This document shows, one piece after another, positions 24,878-37,200 of a stretch of DNA of 64,000 bases. The position numbers were made by a program, and so were the translations under genes. The DNA comes from Spisula solida. Taxonomy: Eukaryota > Mollusca > Bivalvia > Venerida > Mactridae. Numbering within the stretch: position 1 is the stretch's first letter; the number at the start of each line of letters is the position of its first letter. The notes below the pieces were generated by a model. The model saw only the letters and a program-made list of their open reading frames with translations. It had not been told where the DNA came from and searched no databases. Where the stretch lies: contig OX365948.1 in assembly GCA_947247005.1 (NCBI GenBank), forward strand, positions 8,618,001 through 8,682,000. Reading direction: 5' to 3'.

Positions 24878-25900
24878 ATGGGATATTCAGTAAATGTGGA
24901 AACACCGGCAATGTAAATCATGTCGGTATATTTGTGTGGTGTATACGCAGCTTCTAAAACGTACTAGTATTCATATGAATGAAGTTCTTGAATACGTATA
25001 AATGTTATTCATTGTAAGGATATGTGAATTGCATAATCATCCAGTAAAGTATATAATGGTGATGCTACTTTTGAACCATGAATACGCACAAACTATGACC
25101 AGAAGTAGAGGCTGTCTATCAACTACAGTTTGAGGGGCGAGGAGCTTCTGAAAATGTTCAAGACGAAAAAACTAAATCGTGTTCGGTTTCTAACATTATG
25201 TCCTGAAGCAACCGAAAAGGTTAAATAATTTAGTATTTAATTGAATCGAAGCTTTTTTGCCACGAGCATGGAAACACGTGTCTTGAGTTGTAGATGGCAG
25301 CATTGACAGTCTGTCTCTGCAAGCAGTATTTTCTGAGAGAAGAACGATAAAATGTAGGTGTAGAAAAAGACAAAGACTTATACTTGTATTAGACAAAAGG
25401 ATGTACCATTCAAGATTCTGGTTAAATGTTTAATTAAACAGTTTCATCAAATTTATAAATCCAGTATTTAATGAAACCGATCTTAAAACAAGACAATGAA
25501 TGGGTTTAATATTCTAAGAACAGTAGAAGTAATTGACATGGAAGGCATAATTAACCAACAATTTTAGTAACCGATATTAATCAAGAAGCCCTGCTTTGAG
25601 CTACAAAGCTGTGTAACGTCCGTCATTGAACAGTCGTTTTAAGGTTTCGTAAAGTTTGTCTCAGTGACACTATTTCAGTCATATGTGGACTTAGTCAATG
25701 TACATATAATAGGACGTTTTGTTCTCGAGGAATCTTAAAAACCATCAAGGCCGATTCGTTTAGAATGCCATGCTGCTGAAATAGGAATTAATGTTGATAT
25801 TGATTACACAAATTATAATCCAAAGTAAGTATACAGAGCGATGCAAACTCATCTTGCATAAGAGTTAAAATGTCTCAAGCGCACAAAATGCTTGTATGTC
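24878..25900. other. Unannotated intronic sequence
   Basis: Nothing recognisable on either strand. Confidence 0.45.
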
Positions 25901-25932
25901 ATATCTATATATATATCTATATATATATATAA
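25901..25932 (+). repeat. (AT)n microsatellite
   Basis: TA/AT repeats with two C interruptions, immediately before the AGGTCAAAG module pair. Confidence 0.85.
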
Positions 25933-25934
25933 TC

Positions 25935-26062
25935 TCCTGAGGTAGCTCTATAGCTAGGTCAAAGAAGGGAGACAACCAGGATAGTAAGTAACCTAAGATA
26001 TTTTAAGATATCTCTGTAGTAAGGTCAAAGAATGAAGACGACCAGCAAAGTAAGAAGTCTTC
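25935..26062 (+). repeat. Two diverged copies of an AGGTCAAAG...GGAGACRAC module
   Basis: Copy 1 reads CTCTATAGCTAGGTCAAAG, AAGGGAGACAACC, AGGATAGTAAGTAA. Copy 2 reads TCTCTGTAGTAAGGTCAAAG, AATGAAGACGACC, AGCAAAGTAAG. A third copy is at 32811-32862. Each lies beside a microsatellite. This GTCAAAG-GGAGACAAC pattern is common in mollusc dispersed repeats. Confidence 0.6.
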
Positions 26063-29000
26063 CGTCACAAGAACAATTCGATAAGACATATTGTACAGGT
26101 GAGCATTGTTTTAGCTTGAATGCTAGTGGTTATGAGTTCGTTAGCAATCACGAGTATCAACATGAAAGTATTAAGCAATACCATACTGGGTAACACTGTT
26201 AGGGATATCGCAAGTAATTGTTTAAAAAAACACAACAATGCCTAACACTTCTTATCACTGGATTCTATCTTTTGTCAAGATCGGTGTATTAAAAGAATAA
26301 TGTTTGAAGATAAACAATTTGTTAAGGAGAAAATAAGAAATACGGCTTTTGATACTTTATCCATAGTTTACAACGGGTGGGATAAGATCACTATAGAAAT
26401 CGATGGTAAGTTTGTAGTTTCCGATAAGACTTCGACCCTATCAGTTAACTTACATCATAGAAGTTGGGTAAACAAATTAAATGATTCAGCATATTTGAAC
26501 TATGTCCATTGTTGACCTAGCTTTTTAAACCTATTGGGTGATTCGCTAAGCTCGTAAACGCTTTGTATTGATAGTCAACAGTTTGACTGATACTTCAATG
26601 GACTTCAAACAAAATATTTAATTGTGGAGATGATATCACCGAAAAGAAGGAGGAATGAGGAGTGTTCAATGAGTGAAATATTTCCGAAAACCAGTTATAG
26701 AAGTTATAAAATCAAAAACAAATAATTTATACTAAAACAAATAACAAGAATCGAATCATTTTCAATAATAACGAGTCAAAATAATTATGAACCGAAGCAT
26801 GGAACAAAGTACAATCAGTCTTTAATGAATTTACGGGGCTTAATTAGTGGTTCTTTCTTTCAATTAGGTCGTTATTATAAAGTAGGCCTACATTGAGTGT
26901 GCTAATAGCGTGGACTTGTAGTAAGTGTTAGCACGTCCAGTTAGCGTGTGCTTAGTACGCGAGGGTAAGACTCTCACCGGGAGGATCCGGATTAGAAGCA
27001 AACTTGTGTATGACAGGTTATCTTCCTTTCTAGCAATGGTTATTGCCATATGTCGTACATAATACCACAATGATGAAAAATCGGCATATAAAAAAAACAA
27101 AATGTACTACATAATTATATACATTTCCTACTGAAGTTTCATTCAATAACCCGTTCTTTTTTCTTCATATCATAAATTATTATCCCACATGGACACTATA
27201 CTATGTTTATATTAACATTTTGTCTTCCCCCTTCGCGTCTTTTTTCGCGTACATATATATTGAAAACAACAAACAAACTATCCTTTTAGCGCAATAAAAC
27301 ACCAACCAAGTCGTAAAGCTAGGTTTTAACTAGCTATTTATTGATAATGTTTAGTACACTTTCTGTCTATTTCTCTGTTCATACAGCAAGACATCTAAGC
27401 ACAGGATATTGATTGCTCTCTTGATAAAAAGCAACAACAATGCTTCTATGCCATCCATACCGATTTTCGCTAATATACTGTGTGGTCGTCAAGTCAGAAC
27501 CACGTGTGACACAGAATACTCCACATCCATTACTAATTAATTGAAAACAGATACTGATTGGTAAAAGATTTTTTGGGAAGAGGATCGCTTTTCGCAAAAT
27601 TGGTCATATTGAATGTGATGGAGATAGATTGACGATTGTTAATACACCTATTTAGGCTAAAATGTTCATACTGTAGACAGTGGCAATTAGCGTCCACATT
27701 CAGACAAACAACACATGTTTCAACAACAATGAGGTTTAATTAATTTCATTATATTTAGTTTTAAAGTATAAATGCCACTTGCTTATCAGTTAGCGCTCAT
27801 TTCATATAATTATAAGCAATATTCTTAACTCGTTATTGACAGGGTCAAACGATGCATCCTTGCCTATTCTTCTTCTTCGTTCTAGCCTCTTCTTCTTCCT
27901 CTTTTCTTCCTCTATCTCCGTGTGAAGCATATTAATCGTAGTGAAATAACGGCTATATATTGAATGTATATTACACAGGCGTAAATTAAAGAAGCGTTGA
28001 AAGTTTACACAATTTGAAGGTTTGGTCGTTTTAAAGTATTGTAGACGTTCTTTTGCCCTGTGCAAATTTGTAACACCAAAGTTGGCACAGAACTTGCATA
28101 TGTATACGTTTGCATGTGTATTGTCTGTGTACATCTTGGTCTTTTACACGAACGACGACCGATAAATTCAGCAATGTAGACGAGTTTCTGCCTCTTGTAA
28201 ATATGTAATTGATATACATTGTTATATATCTTTGATATTGGGTGGATATATAGTCGATTAGCCTTTCGTATGCATGTGCTCATTGGGTATACCACATAAC
28301 ACTGCTTAACCAAACCCTAAAAACATCAGAAACGCCAACAATCAGTGCCGTTGTTATTTCTGTAAAATTTCGTTTCTGAGTTATGATTTTGAATCATTTT
28401 GATAGTTTTAACAGATATTAGTTGATTTCCACCAAAATAAGCATCAGATTTGGGCAAAAAACTCAATTTTCTAAAAACAAAAACATATGACAAACATTTC
28501 AAAAAAGGGAAACAACCTATATTATTCTCGCTCAAACTTTTTTGGACTGGTTTTTAACCACAAATGAGAATTTACACGTGTAGGTGGAGGACAATACTAC
28601 AAATTGGGCCCCATATAAAGTTTGTAAGAGTACCCGTTGAGGCACAATACGAAAAAACGGGAATATGACAAAGTGCTCTTGAATTCAGATTATTGAGGTC
28701 ACGTGATATGATGCTAAAAATAGACCATACAAGTTATTTTTGTGTTTTAGTTGATTGCATGTTATGCTTAAGTGGTTAAGTCATATTTTCCTCTAATTTA
28801 AATAATGCAAAAAGGTATTTAAAACGCTTTTAAAATAATGTTTGTGCGTAGATGCCCGGAAATAGGTAACAACAGGATATATACACATTCAGTTTAGTTA
28901 ATACGTGAATGTGTAACAAATCACCCTTTTTTAAATGAACCCTTAAGACATTCATGGCATTTTGACTATTCACTGCAAATGTACTCATATTATATTGGGG

Positions 29001-30990
29001 GATATTGCTGAGAACTGTATGAACGAATCTGGACTTAAATGTCAGTACATTGGACAATATAGCACGCAGACATCGTATCACATTACCCTTAGTCTTCCCA
29101 GGCACCACGGTAAACTTAAAAGATTTGTGTGTGAACAATAAACATGTATTCGGATATTTCCACTTCTCTATACGTAGGTGTGTGTGTGTGTATATATCGA
29201 GTACCAGTAGAGCATTACGGTGCTACCAATTGACAAGAACTTTATTCAACTGAATAGAAGCGTGGGTGGAATAAATTATGAGACAGCAGTTTGATGACAT
29301 AACAGTGCGAGACTCAGTAGAACGGAAAGCATCTTGAAATGGCGGATTCTCAACATCATGTTTTATTGGCTTTGGGCTGACTACATCAGTAGAGAATTGC
29401 AGATGACATCAATTCGCTTATAAAATTCCCCAGCATTTTGTAAGATGTATACTTCTAACAATACGATATGAGGTACACAGACGGTGTCATGCATCATATG
29501 TCTTTGCCTTGTTGTCGTAACTTAGCAACTACGTCATTTGAAATACCTCGGATGGAACACAATTGCAAAATAACTTTTGGGCAACTGGTTTCTCAAGAAA
29601 GTTCGGGGTATAGCAGAAGTTAACATTGAGCATTGTCCAAATAGGCTATGACGTCTTATTCGCGACACTAGCATACACCAGTATCGGCTTATTTGGTATA
29701 AATGTACGCATACAGTACCATTGTATTCAGTATTGACCGCGGCGTTTTGATGTGCTCAGAAATAAAGATTAATGGGAACTCCAAATGAAAATTAATCAGT
29801 TAAGACTAGCTTACTTCTGGACAAGCTACGATAAACAAATTGAATCCAGTCGACCGAAACGCGATTGACAATATTATATCAATTGTTATATTCCAAACGG
29901 CGCTGTTTTATCATGTATCGAGGCCATAAATAGTAAATTCCAGCCGATTCTACTCTATCTATCTCCCGAGGTAGATCTGTCAATCCGTTATATAGCGATT
30001 TTATTCCGTTCTATGCAAGACAATGTTCTCATTTAACGGCCTTTGTTTTAGCTTTACCTCCAAGTATTCCTATTGACAATCGTAACGGTGACTGTATTTC
30101 CCTGCCTTAGCCATAAACTAGGAAGTTTCCTTGTCTAGACTCAGGCGATATAAGCATGATAGTGAATATCGATTTCGGCGCCCAATCAATAGTGCAAAAT
30201 CAAACAAAATTCAAACTCCCAGACAGAAATGTTCCAGGATTTTCTGTACTGTATGTTGGTATTTTCATGGAATATTTCTTGTTGATAAATGTAAACGGAG
30301 TGAGTTTGTACATGGTTAACGTCGTGTAATATTGTCACTGAATAACATCGTTCATTCGGTGTTTCCCTATTGCCGTGCTGTGTTGACTTATGTAAATATT
30401 TCAACAGGTCGAAGTAATAGTAAAAGATTTTAACACGATCTGCGGATTAATCCATATACGCATAGAGGAAATCAAGCTGTATATTACAACCGCCACAAAA
30501 TACACCTGACAAATTGGCTGATACTATTTACGCACTCGTGATTTAATTTTTCTGCATTCGAACTCCTGTCTGTGTTTTATTCACCGACAAGAACAGATTT
30601 CTATTTCTTAAATACAAACTCGTAAATTTATCCCCAATAGTTGATTGTCTTCGTGGTCAAATTACATGATACCGATTGGAAATTTTCGAATGGTGTTATG
30701 AAAATGATATAACGCATATTTAGTATTGGCAATCAATTTTATTTATGTTTCAAATATGTTTGACATAAGGTAAAAGTGTTCTGCAAGTATGGTTTTCTCA
30801 TTGTGACCCATTTAGGGTCGAAGAAGAACGGTAACCCCTCTCAAACACGGTCGATTGAACAGAAATAACACTTTTCAACAGATATGGGCATGGAACCAAC
30901 TTGAATACATGTACCTTGCGCTCGTTCTCAAATAACAATGTATGGCTTTCTTTTGTTCCTCCTTTTGCTTAATCACACCCCTCAAGCAAC
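26063..30990. other. Unannotated intronic sequence
   Basis: No convincing gene. Several minus-strand frames of 70-110 codons (for example 27802-28313) overlap one another in different frames and show no domain, so they are left out. A GT/TA microsatellite is at 29177-29197. The GC-richer stretch at 26905-27000 (GCACGTCCAG, CTCTCACCGGGAGGATCC) may be a decayed repeat. Confidence 0.45.
29177..29197 (+). repeat. (GT)n(AT)n microsatellite
   Basis: GT repeats passing into TATATA. Confidence 0.85.
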
Positions 30991-30991
30991 T

Positions 30992-31590
30992 TGTGCATCC
31001 CACCACAAGCACACTTTGCACCAAAAGGAAACCTGTGCATCCCACCACAAGCACACTTTGCACCAAAAGAAAACCTGTGCATCCCACCACAAGCACACTT
31101 TGCACCAAAAGAAAACCTGTGCATCCCACCACAAGCACACTTTGCACCAAAAGGAAACCTGTGCATCCCACCACAAGCACACTTTGCACCAAAAGGAAAC
31201 CTGTGCATCCCACCACAAGCACACTTTGCACCAAAAGAAAACCTGTGCATCCCACCACAAGCACACTTTGCACCAAAAGAAAACCTGTGCATCCCACCAC
31301 AAGCACACGTTGCACCAAAAGAAAACCTGTGCATCCCACCACAAGCACACTTTGCACCAAAAGGAAACCTGTGCATCCCATCACAAGCACACTTTGCACC
31401 GAAAGGAAACCTGTGCATCCCACCACAAGCACACTTTGCACCAAAAGGAAACCTGTGCATCCCATCACAAGCACACTTTGCACCAAAAGGAAACCTGTGC
31501 ATCCCATCACAAGCACACTTTGCACCAAAAGGAAACCTGTGCATCCCACAAGCAACGTCGGCATCCCGTCACAAGCAAACATTGCACACC
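30992..31590 (+). repeat. Minisatellite, 42-bp unit x 13 plus decayed ends
   Basis: Thirteen full units start every 42 bp from 30992 to 31496, with a partial unit from 31538 and degenerate fragments to about 31590. The unit begins TGTGCATCCCACCACAAGC and continues ACACTTTGCACC, AAAAGGAAACC. Variation is confined to a few positions (GGAAA/GAAAA, CCACC/CCATC). Because 42 is divisible by three and the unit lacks stops in many frames, long frames (122-239 codons) stay open on both strands, each encoding a 14-residue repeat. No start context, splice site or upstream gene supports translation. Confidence 0.95.
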
Positions 31591-32599
31591 ACAAGCAACG
31601 AAAACGAATGTTATTTAAGATTTGTACCCCACAGCAGCGTTAGAGTCGGTATGGACAAACACACACACGAAGAGAGAGACATGGGTAAAACATAACGTAC
31701 CTTCGTCATTCCTTTTATTGTGTAATACAAGTATTTAATTGAAAACGATGCTTTCACACTAACACACAATCTAAATGTGTGGGCGACATTATTATGATTT
31801 ATTGTATACGTATTGTGCAAGGTCACACTTACCTAGTAACCATTACAAGATGAAATAGCAATTTTCGTACATTTGAAAAGATGTATTGACATGACGAGAC
31901 TTGTTATACGAATAACGGTAAGATTACTTCAACATTACTTCAATATCAGGATAAAAACTGATAAATGAACACGTTTATTATATCATTACTGAGCAAGACA
32001 AATTTACGTTGACAAAGTATGCTTTTGTCAATTAAATGAACTGTCGTTTCAACCGTCGGGAAGAAATGATATTGTTAATGACAATATTGAATTTTGTTAT
32101 CCACCAAAATGTAGGATCAAATAAGTTTAGAGTAATTTAAATATATTTTTATGCTGTAAGTTGGTTGTAATCTATCTACACACACTTTCCGGTTTGTTCC
32201 TCATTAATTATTCACAGTATTGTCTTCAGCAAAACTTCTGCCAAATTTCGAATGTACAAACTTGCGTGCAAATATGTTTGGCTTTCGGCATTTTATGAAT
32301 CATTTTGTGAACTTCGTTAAAGGTTCTGTTTACTTCATCCGTAGGGGACGAACTTAAGTCAGTTTATCAACTGAGAAGAAAAGATAAGTCTCGCAAGTAA
32401 TTTAACTGGGATTAGACGGAAATATAATAATACGTAGTTTGGTGATGCACGTCAATCATACCAGCCATATACAGACGACTGACTCTACCCGTTTTCTTGG
32501 AAATAGTTGTGTTCCAGTATGTATTTGTTCTTATACAAACAACCGATAAACTTCACCGCAAAGTAGAGAGCATGAGCTAGCCTGGGTTACAGAACAAAA

Positions 32600-32705
32600 C
32601 AACATGGGGTCACACAACCTGTACAATGTGGGAATCAAACCAGGATCGGTTGGGTAAGGAGGTAGCATTGTACCAGTTGTGCTGACAGATGGTGGCTGAC
32701 TAAAG
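32600..32705 (-). repeat. tRNA-derived SINE fragment
   Basis: The minus strand has box A-like CAACTGGTACAATGC and box B TGGTTTGATTCCCA, separated by normal tRNA spacing. A short body follows: GTACAGGTTGTGTGACCCC. Confidence 0.6.
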
Positions 32706-32810
32706 GATAATCCAAAGTTAACAAAATGAGTGTTGCAAAGACATATTGTGTAAGACTGAAAATGTCTGAGCAGAAAATGTCTGTCCTATTTAATAGAAAA
32801 TCTGCCATTA

Positions 32811-32862
32811 CATATCTATAATTAGGTCAAAGCAAAGGAGACGACTAGCAAAGTAAGTGATA
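32811..32862 (+). repeat. Third copy of the AGGTCAAAG...GGAGACGAC module
   Basis: Reads CATATCTATAATTAGGTCAA, AGCAAAGGAGACGAC, TAGCAAAGTAAGTGA, matching copy 2 at about 26000 over roughly 50 bp. It is followed within 40 bp by the CA/CG microsatellite. Confidence 0.6.
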
Positions 32863-32894
32863 TTGCGAATACAATAGTAAACAGAAGAGAGGAA

Positions 32895-32899
32895 ATGTA

Positions 32900-32930
<31 letters not shown>

Positions 32931-32960
32931 GCACGCACGCACGCACGCACACGCACACGC

Positions 32961-33002
<42 letters not shown>

Positions 33003-33006
33003 GTAC
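32895..33006 (+). repeat. (CA)n(CG)n compound microsatellite, Z-DNA-prone
   Basis: About 112 bp of unbroken alternating purine-pyrimidine sequence: CA repeats, then CG repeats, GCAC repeats and CA repeats again, closing with ACGCACGTAC. Alternating CG/CA of this length is a classic Z-DNA former. Two minus-strand frames of 66 and 76 codons here (Cys-Val and Val-Arg repeats) are artefacts of the repeat. Confidence 0.93.
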
Positions 33007-33599
33007 AAGGGGATGGAGACAAGTCAGTGTACGACCAAAAGGCGATGGTCAACGATTTTTATCATCTGTAAAAATTCGCATGGTGTTTCGAAATTCGAAA
33101 TTTAGAAAGTGGGGAACAGTATATTGTTAGGACTGCTGATACATTCGGTGAACTTGTAAAATTGTTTACCAAGTTAACATGTGTCTGTAAATCGTTGTAT
33201 TGCATGCAATGGTTACATAAACATCGACATTTATTTATTGATACATTAATCATTCACGTACGACTAGCCTTGTTGTTGAAAATCTATCTTCCAGTTATCA
33301 GCTAATAAGAATACATAAAATGACGTCAAAAGCCAATCTTCATATCGTCAGCTTGTTGAATATACCATGAACAACATCGCTTGTTTTTATTATACATGTA
33401 CATGTAGAAACATCTCTTCTTATTACATATGAGTGTCACTTCATGTTTGTTAAGGCATGGACCCAGTGGATTGAGCTTGTTGAGCGCCCCACCAACTCTC
33501 AAACAATCTGACAAGCTAAGTGTCAAAGACAGCACATCCATCCATCACACTCACAAAGTCAGGCTTATAAGTTGTTGTGACCGGGGCCACTTTCATGCA

Positions 33600-33692
33600 G
33601 AGCAAGTATTTGAACACTGTTGTTTTTGTGCCTTTTGTGCTATGTTGAGTGCAGCATTCATTGTCCGATTTGTTTTTATCGTTCTGTATGAT
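33600..33692 (+). repeat. Family X 3' fragment
   Basis: Contains ACTGTTGTTTTTGTGCC, TATGTTGAGTGCAGCATTC and TTGTCCGATTTGTTTTTATC, the family 3' module. Confidence 0.55.
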
Positions 33693-33849
33693 GCCTGATT
33701 ATACAACATGTGTATGGCGATATGACGCATGCGTTGTTATATATGTATAATCAATAGGAATACGGTTTGTGAGCAACCGGAATATCACAAAATAATATTG
33801 GAACTATAGCCATACTTCCTGTACAAGACCTTTACACATTCGCTTTTAT

Positions 33850-34240
33850 CATTAATGTAGCGTTGCCTTGGATGTGAACATGTCGTCTTTTATGCTAGCA
33901 CTATTAATGTTTCCTTGGGTGTGGACACGTGTTCGTTTATGCTAGCACTATTAATGTTTCCTTGGGTGTGGACACGTGTTCGTTTATGCAAGCACTTTTA
34001 ATGTTTCCTTGCGTGTGGACACGTGTTCGTTTATGCTAGCACTATTAATGTTTCCTTGGGTGTGGACACGTGTTCGTTTATGCTAGCACTGTTAATGTTC
34101 CTTAGATGGATGTGAACACGTGTTCGTTTATGCTAGCACTATTAATGTTTCCTTGGGTGGGTGTGAACACGTGTCGTTTGTGCTAGCACTGCTAACGTTT
34201 TCTTGAATGTGGACATGTGGTCGTTTATGCTTGCAATATT
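33850..34240 (+). repeat. Minisatellite, 47-bp unit x about 8
   Basis: The unit includes TATGCTAGCACTATTAATG, TTTCCTTGGGTGTGG and ACACGTGTTCGTT. The middle units are nearly identical and the end units diverged. Five or so units keep ACACGTGT, an 8-bp palindrome containing the CACGTG E-box. Also GCTAGC in most units. No coding potential. Confidence 0.92.
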
Positions 34241-37200
34241 ACTTATATCAGTCTGTCAGATTTATATTAAGTACATGTATGTCGGTACTGATCATACAAT
34301 CATCTTTTAAAACATCCATATATGACAATGTGCGTGACGTTGGCAGCCCAACAGCCAAGCAGCGTGAACTTGGCAATCTTACAGCGTGAACTTGGCCGTG
34401 ACTAATAAAGACGGGTAAGGCTGTACAAGTACACATGTATTCAATAAATGTGTTACACGTCACTGCCCTGTCAGTATAAGAACAATAGTATTATTACACG
34501 TTATACTTATTCCTGAAGGTTACCGGTTACAGAAGGCGTGTTAAGAATGAACAAAACATGCCCATAGACGGTTTGTTTTCTATGCAAAACTAAACTATTC
34601 GCCTCATTCCGCTCAGATACCACCTTAAGTAAACTTATACCTGGGAAAACGTGCTAAATCAGCAGATTCGGGTGAAATGTCAGTAGATTATTTCAGTGAT
34701 AAAATGAATGTGGTTGAAAGGTATACTAATGAACTACCCGTATCATTTGAATCAAGCGATTTTCGTGATTAACATTCTCAGGTGTAATGTTTTGTATAGT
34801 AATATGAGATTATGATATTTATAACGGGCTTTTGGCTTTATGAGAAGCTTGACTGTTTAAATCAGTGATTCACTGACCTAGATGCTCACCGTCATTTGTT
34901 GAGTCAATCTTGTGTATTTGAATAAATGCGGTCCTATAGACAAGCAAGACTTAATTGAAAATGAACACGAATATGTCTGTAAACAGATAGGGGATAATCA
35001 GTACACTAGTAGGTTTGTATTTTATCAGATTATGACAAGACAGAAATCATTCAAACACAACCTTTGCTGCTAAAGTAGTAGATATGATTGATCTCGTTTG
35101 TAAAATATATACATTTCTGTTGACAAACCAAAATTATATATTATGTTAAGTAACCTGTGTTTCTGTTACTATTGCAATTAATTGGTGCTTTGGAAAGAAG
35201 TGTTTATATATGAGGATGAAATTCAAATATTTAACAACTATATAGCAACATGATTTGTCCTACATAATTTATTTTGCCCCAAATATAGTATAAGTTTTAT
35301 CTGCTAGGTGTATGTTACAGTTTAGCAGAATATGCAAATTTTTAAAACTCCTTAACATAAAAACATGAAAATGTGTTCATATTCAACGTTGGAAAAATTA
35401 TTTATTAAAAAAATATCATATCTCAATACATTTGGTTTTCTTTAAATGAAGTGACTCCAGAATAAGCAAAGTACTTGGTAAGGCCCTGACATGACATCAC
35501 GTGACAAATTGCCCCGTTTGTGTATTAAGTGTTCAACTTTGACCCCTTTTAAGTCCACGTGTCACATTGGCCCTTTTGTGCGTGCCCATCAGAGCTTAGA
35601 AGAATATATACTGCCAACTTTGCATTGACATATAGAGACACACCACTTTACCGTAGTAAGCACTGATCACTAATTAGAAGTTGACACTTCACTAACTCAA
35701 GTAAATGAATAACTTGTCTTGATTGATATCTACCCAAACTATCGACACACAATACTATTGTCAACTGGTATTTTAAATGGTGTTTGTTTCGCCCGCAAAG
35801 AATTAAACATTCATGTTTACTATACACTGTTTATCTGACTAACATCTGATGTGTTTTTGTTAGGAAACTCGGTACGCTCCCCGGTGTCGTTAAACGTACC
35901 CTGATACCTGCTTCCAGACACGATATACAAACACTTCGCTGATAACAAGTTAACGTTGTGTATGCGTTTGTTTACGCTGAGAAATGCAGCAATACATCAT
36001 GCAGGGTAGCAAACTAGGCTGATTATAGTATAAATGATACATGACAAGCAACGAAATATCCTAGGTTCTTAAAATCCACAAAATATACAACCTTGGATAT
36101 TCAATCAAATGGGTAGACACCCTAGGTTTATTTAAACAACTAAATGTACGATGCGAGATATTTTTTAGGTTCAGTTTCGTTTGTAATTATATATTTTAAA
36201 ATGTTAATGAAGTATATAATAATAGCGTATGCCACATATTTACTTATTGATGGAGAAAGAAAAACTTTATCAATTACAATAACAATATTTCAATACATCC
36301 TGTCGCGTTAAAAGATCTTATCTTCAATGTGTCACAACAGGCATCGTGGTTATATAACAAATCTCAGTGGCATTTGAAAATTGGTGATGAAGTTACCATA
36401 AACTATTTATTTTATTTAGTTAATCGTAAAACGGGTCTAAACCAACGGTGTTATTCAAATGTGTCCGTGCGAGTCTGTATTATTGTCGGTGATCGTAGGA
36501 CGTGACTAAACTGTCAATACAATGTTGGAAAAAGTAAATTCCCGTTATTTTGTGAAAACTAAATTTAAATGCGTATCTAGGCGTTCAAACTCAAAATAAG
36601 CTCAGGTATTCATATAAGTATAAAAGAATAATTACCATACGGAATAAAAGAAATATAGATATTTAAACCCAAATCTCTTCACATAAAGTATACCCCGGAT
36701 TATAATAAAAGATTCAAAGAGGGAAAAAAGAGAGCGTCCTACCAGGCCATGTGGACTGAACACTCGCAACTATGTACAGACCGCATTTCATAGTTCACGG
36801 AGTATCACATGCTTTCTCGAAGAAATATTGTATAAAAATAACGGCGTTAAATTATACGACGTTTTTTCAAGTGGGAGAATATTGGAGAAATGGCGGTAAA
36901 CTGGAGTCACGTGACTGTCTGGATAAGATAATGCACTCAATATAATATCACCTACGTAATTATTATAAAGAAGGTTATGCAATGACGTTTGAAGTAATTG
37001 ACAAAGTCTTGGGCGAACACAACGAAATGCCACCAATCGGTATACGCTGTTGGAAATTGAAAGAAATCCGATCGCCCGGGCTTAAAGGTGCATGCAGCGT
37101 TGTATGAACAATGGGTTACACGTCCAGTATTTCTTATTGCGACTTTTTGCCATGTGTAAGTTTAATGTTATTTCAACTGCCGTCTAGTCGAGCCATGCCA

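Noticed and set aside
27802..28313. Cluster of overlapping 62-110-codon minus-strand frames
   Set aside because: Different frames overlap one another, composition is low-complexity (Lys/Arg-rich tail from a TTC-rich stretch), and there is no domain.
30875..31695. Overlapping long open frames (122-239 codons) on both strands
   Set aside because: They are produced by the 42-bp tandem repeat; mutually overlapping frames on both strands cannot all be genes, and none has a domain, start context or splice support.
32808..33052. Cys/Val and Val/Arg repeat peptides
   Set aside because: Translation of a CA/CG microsatellite.
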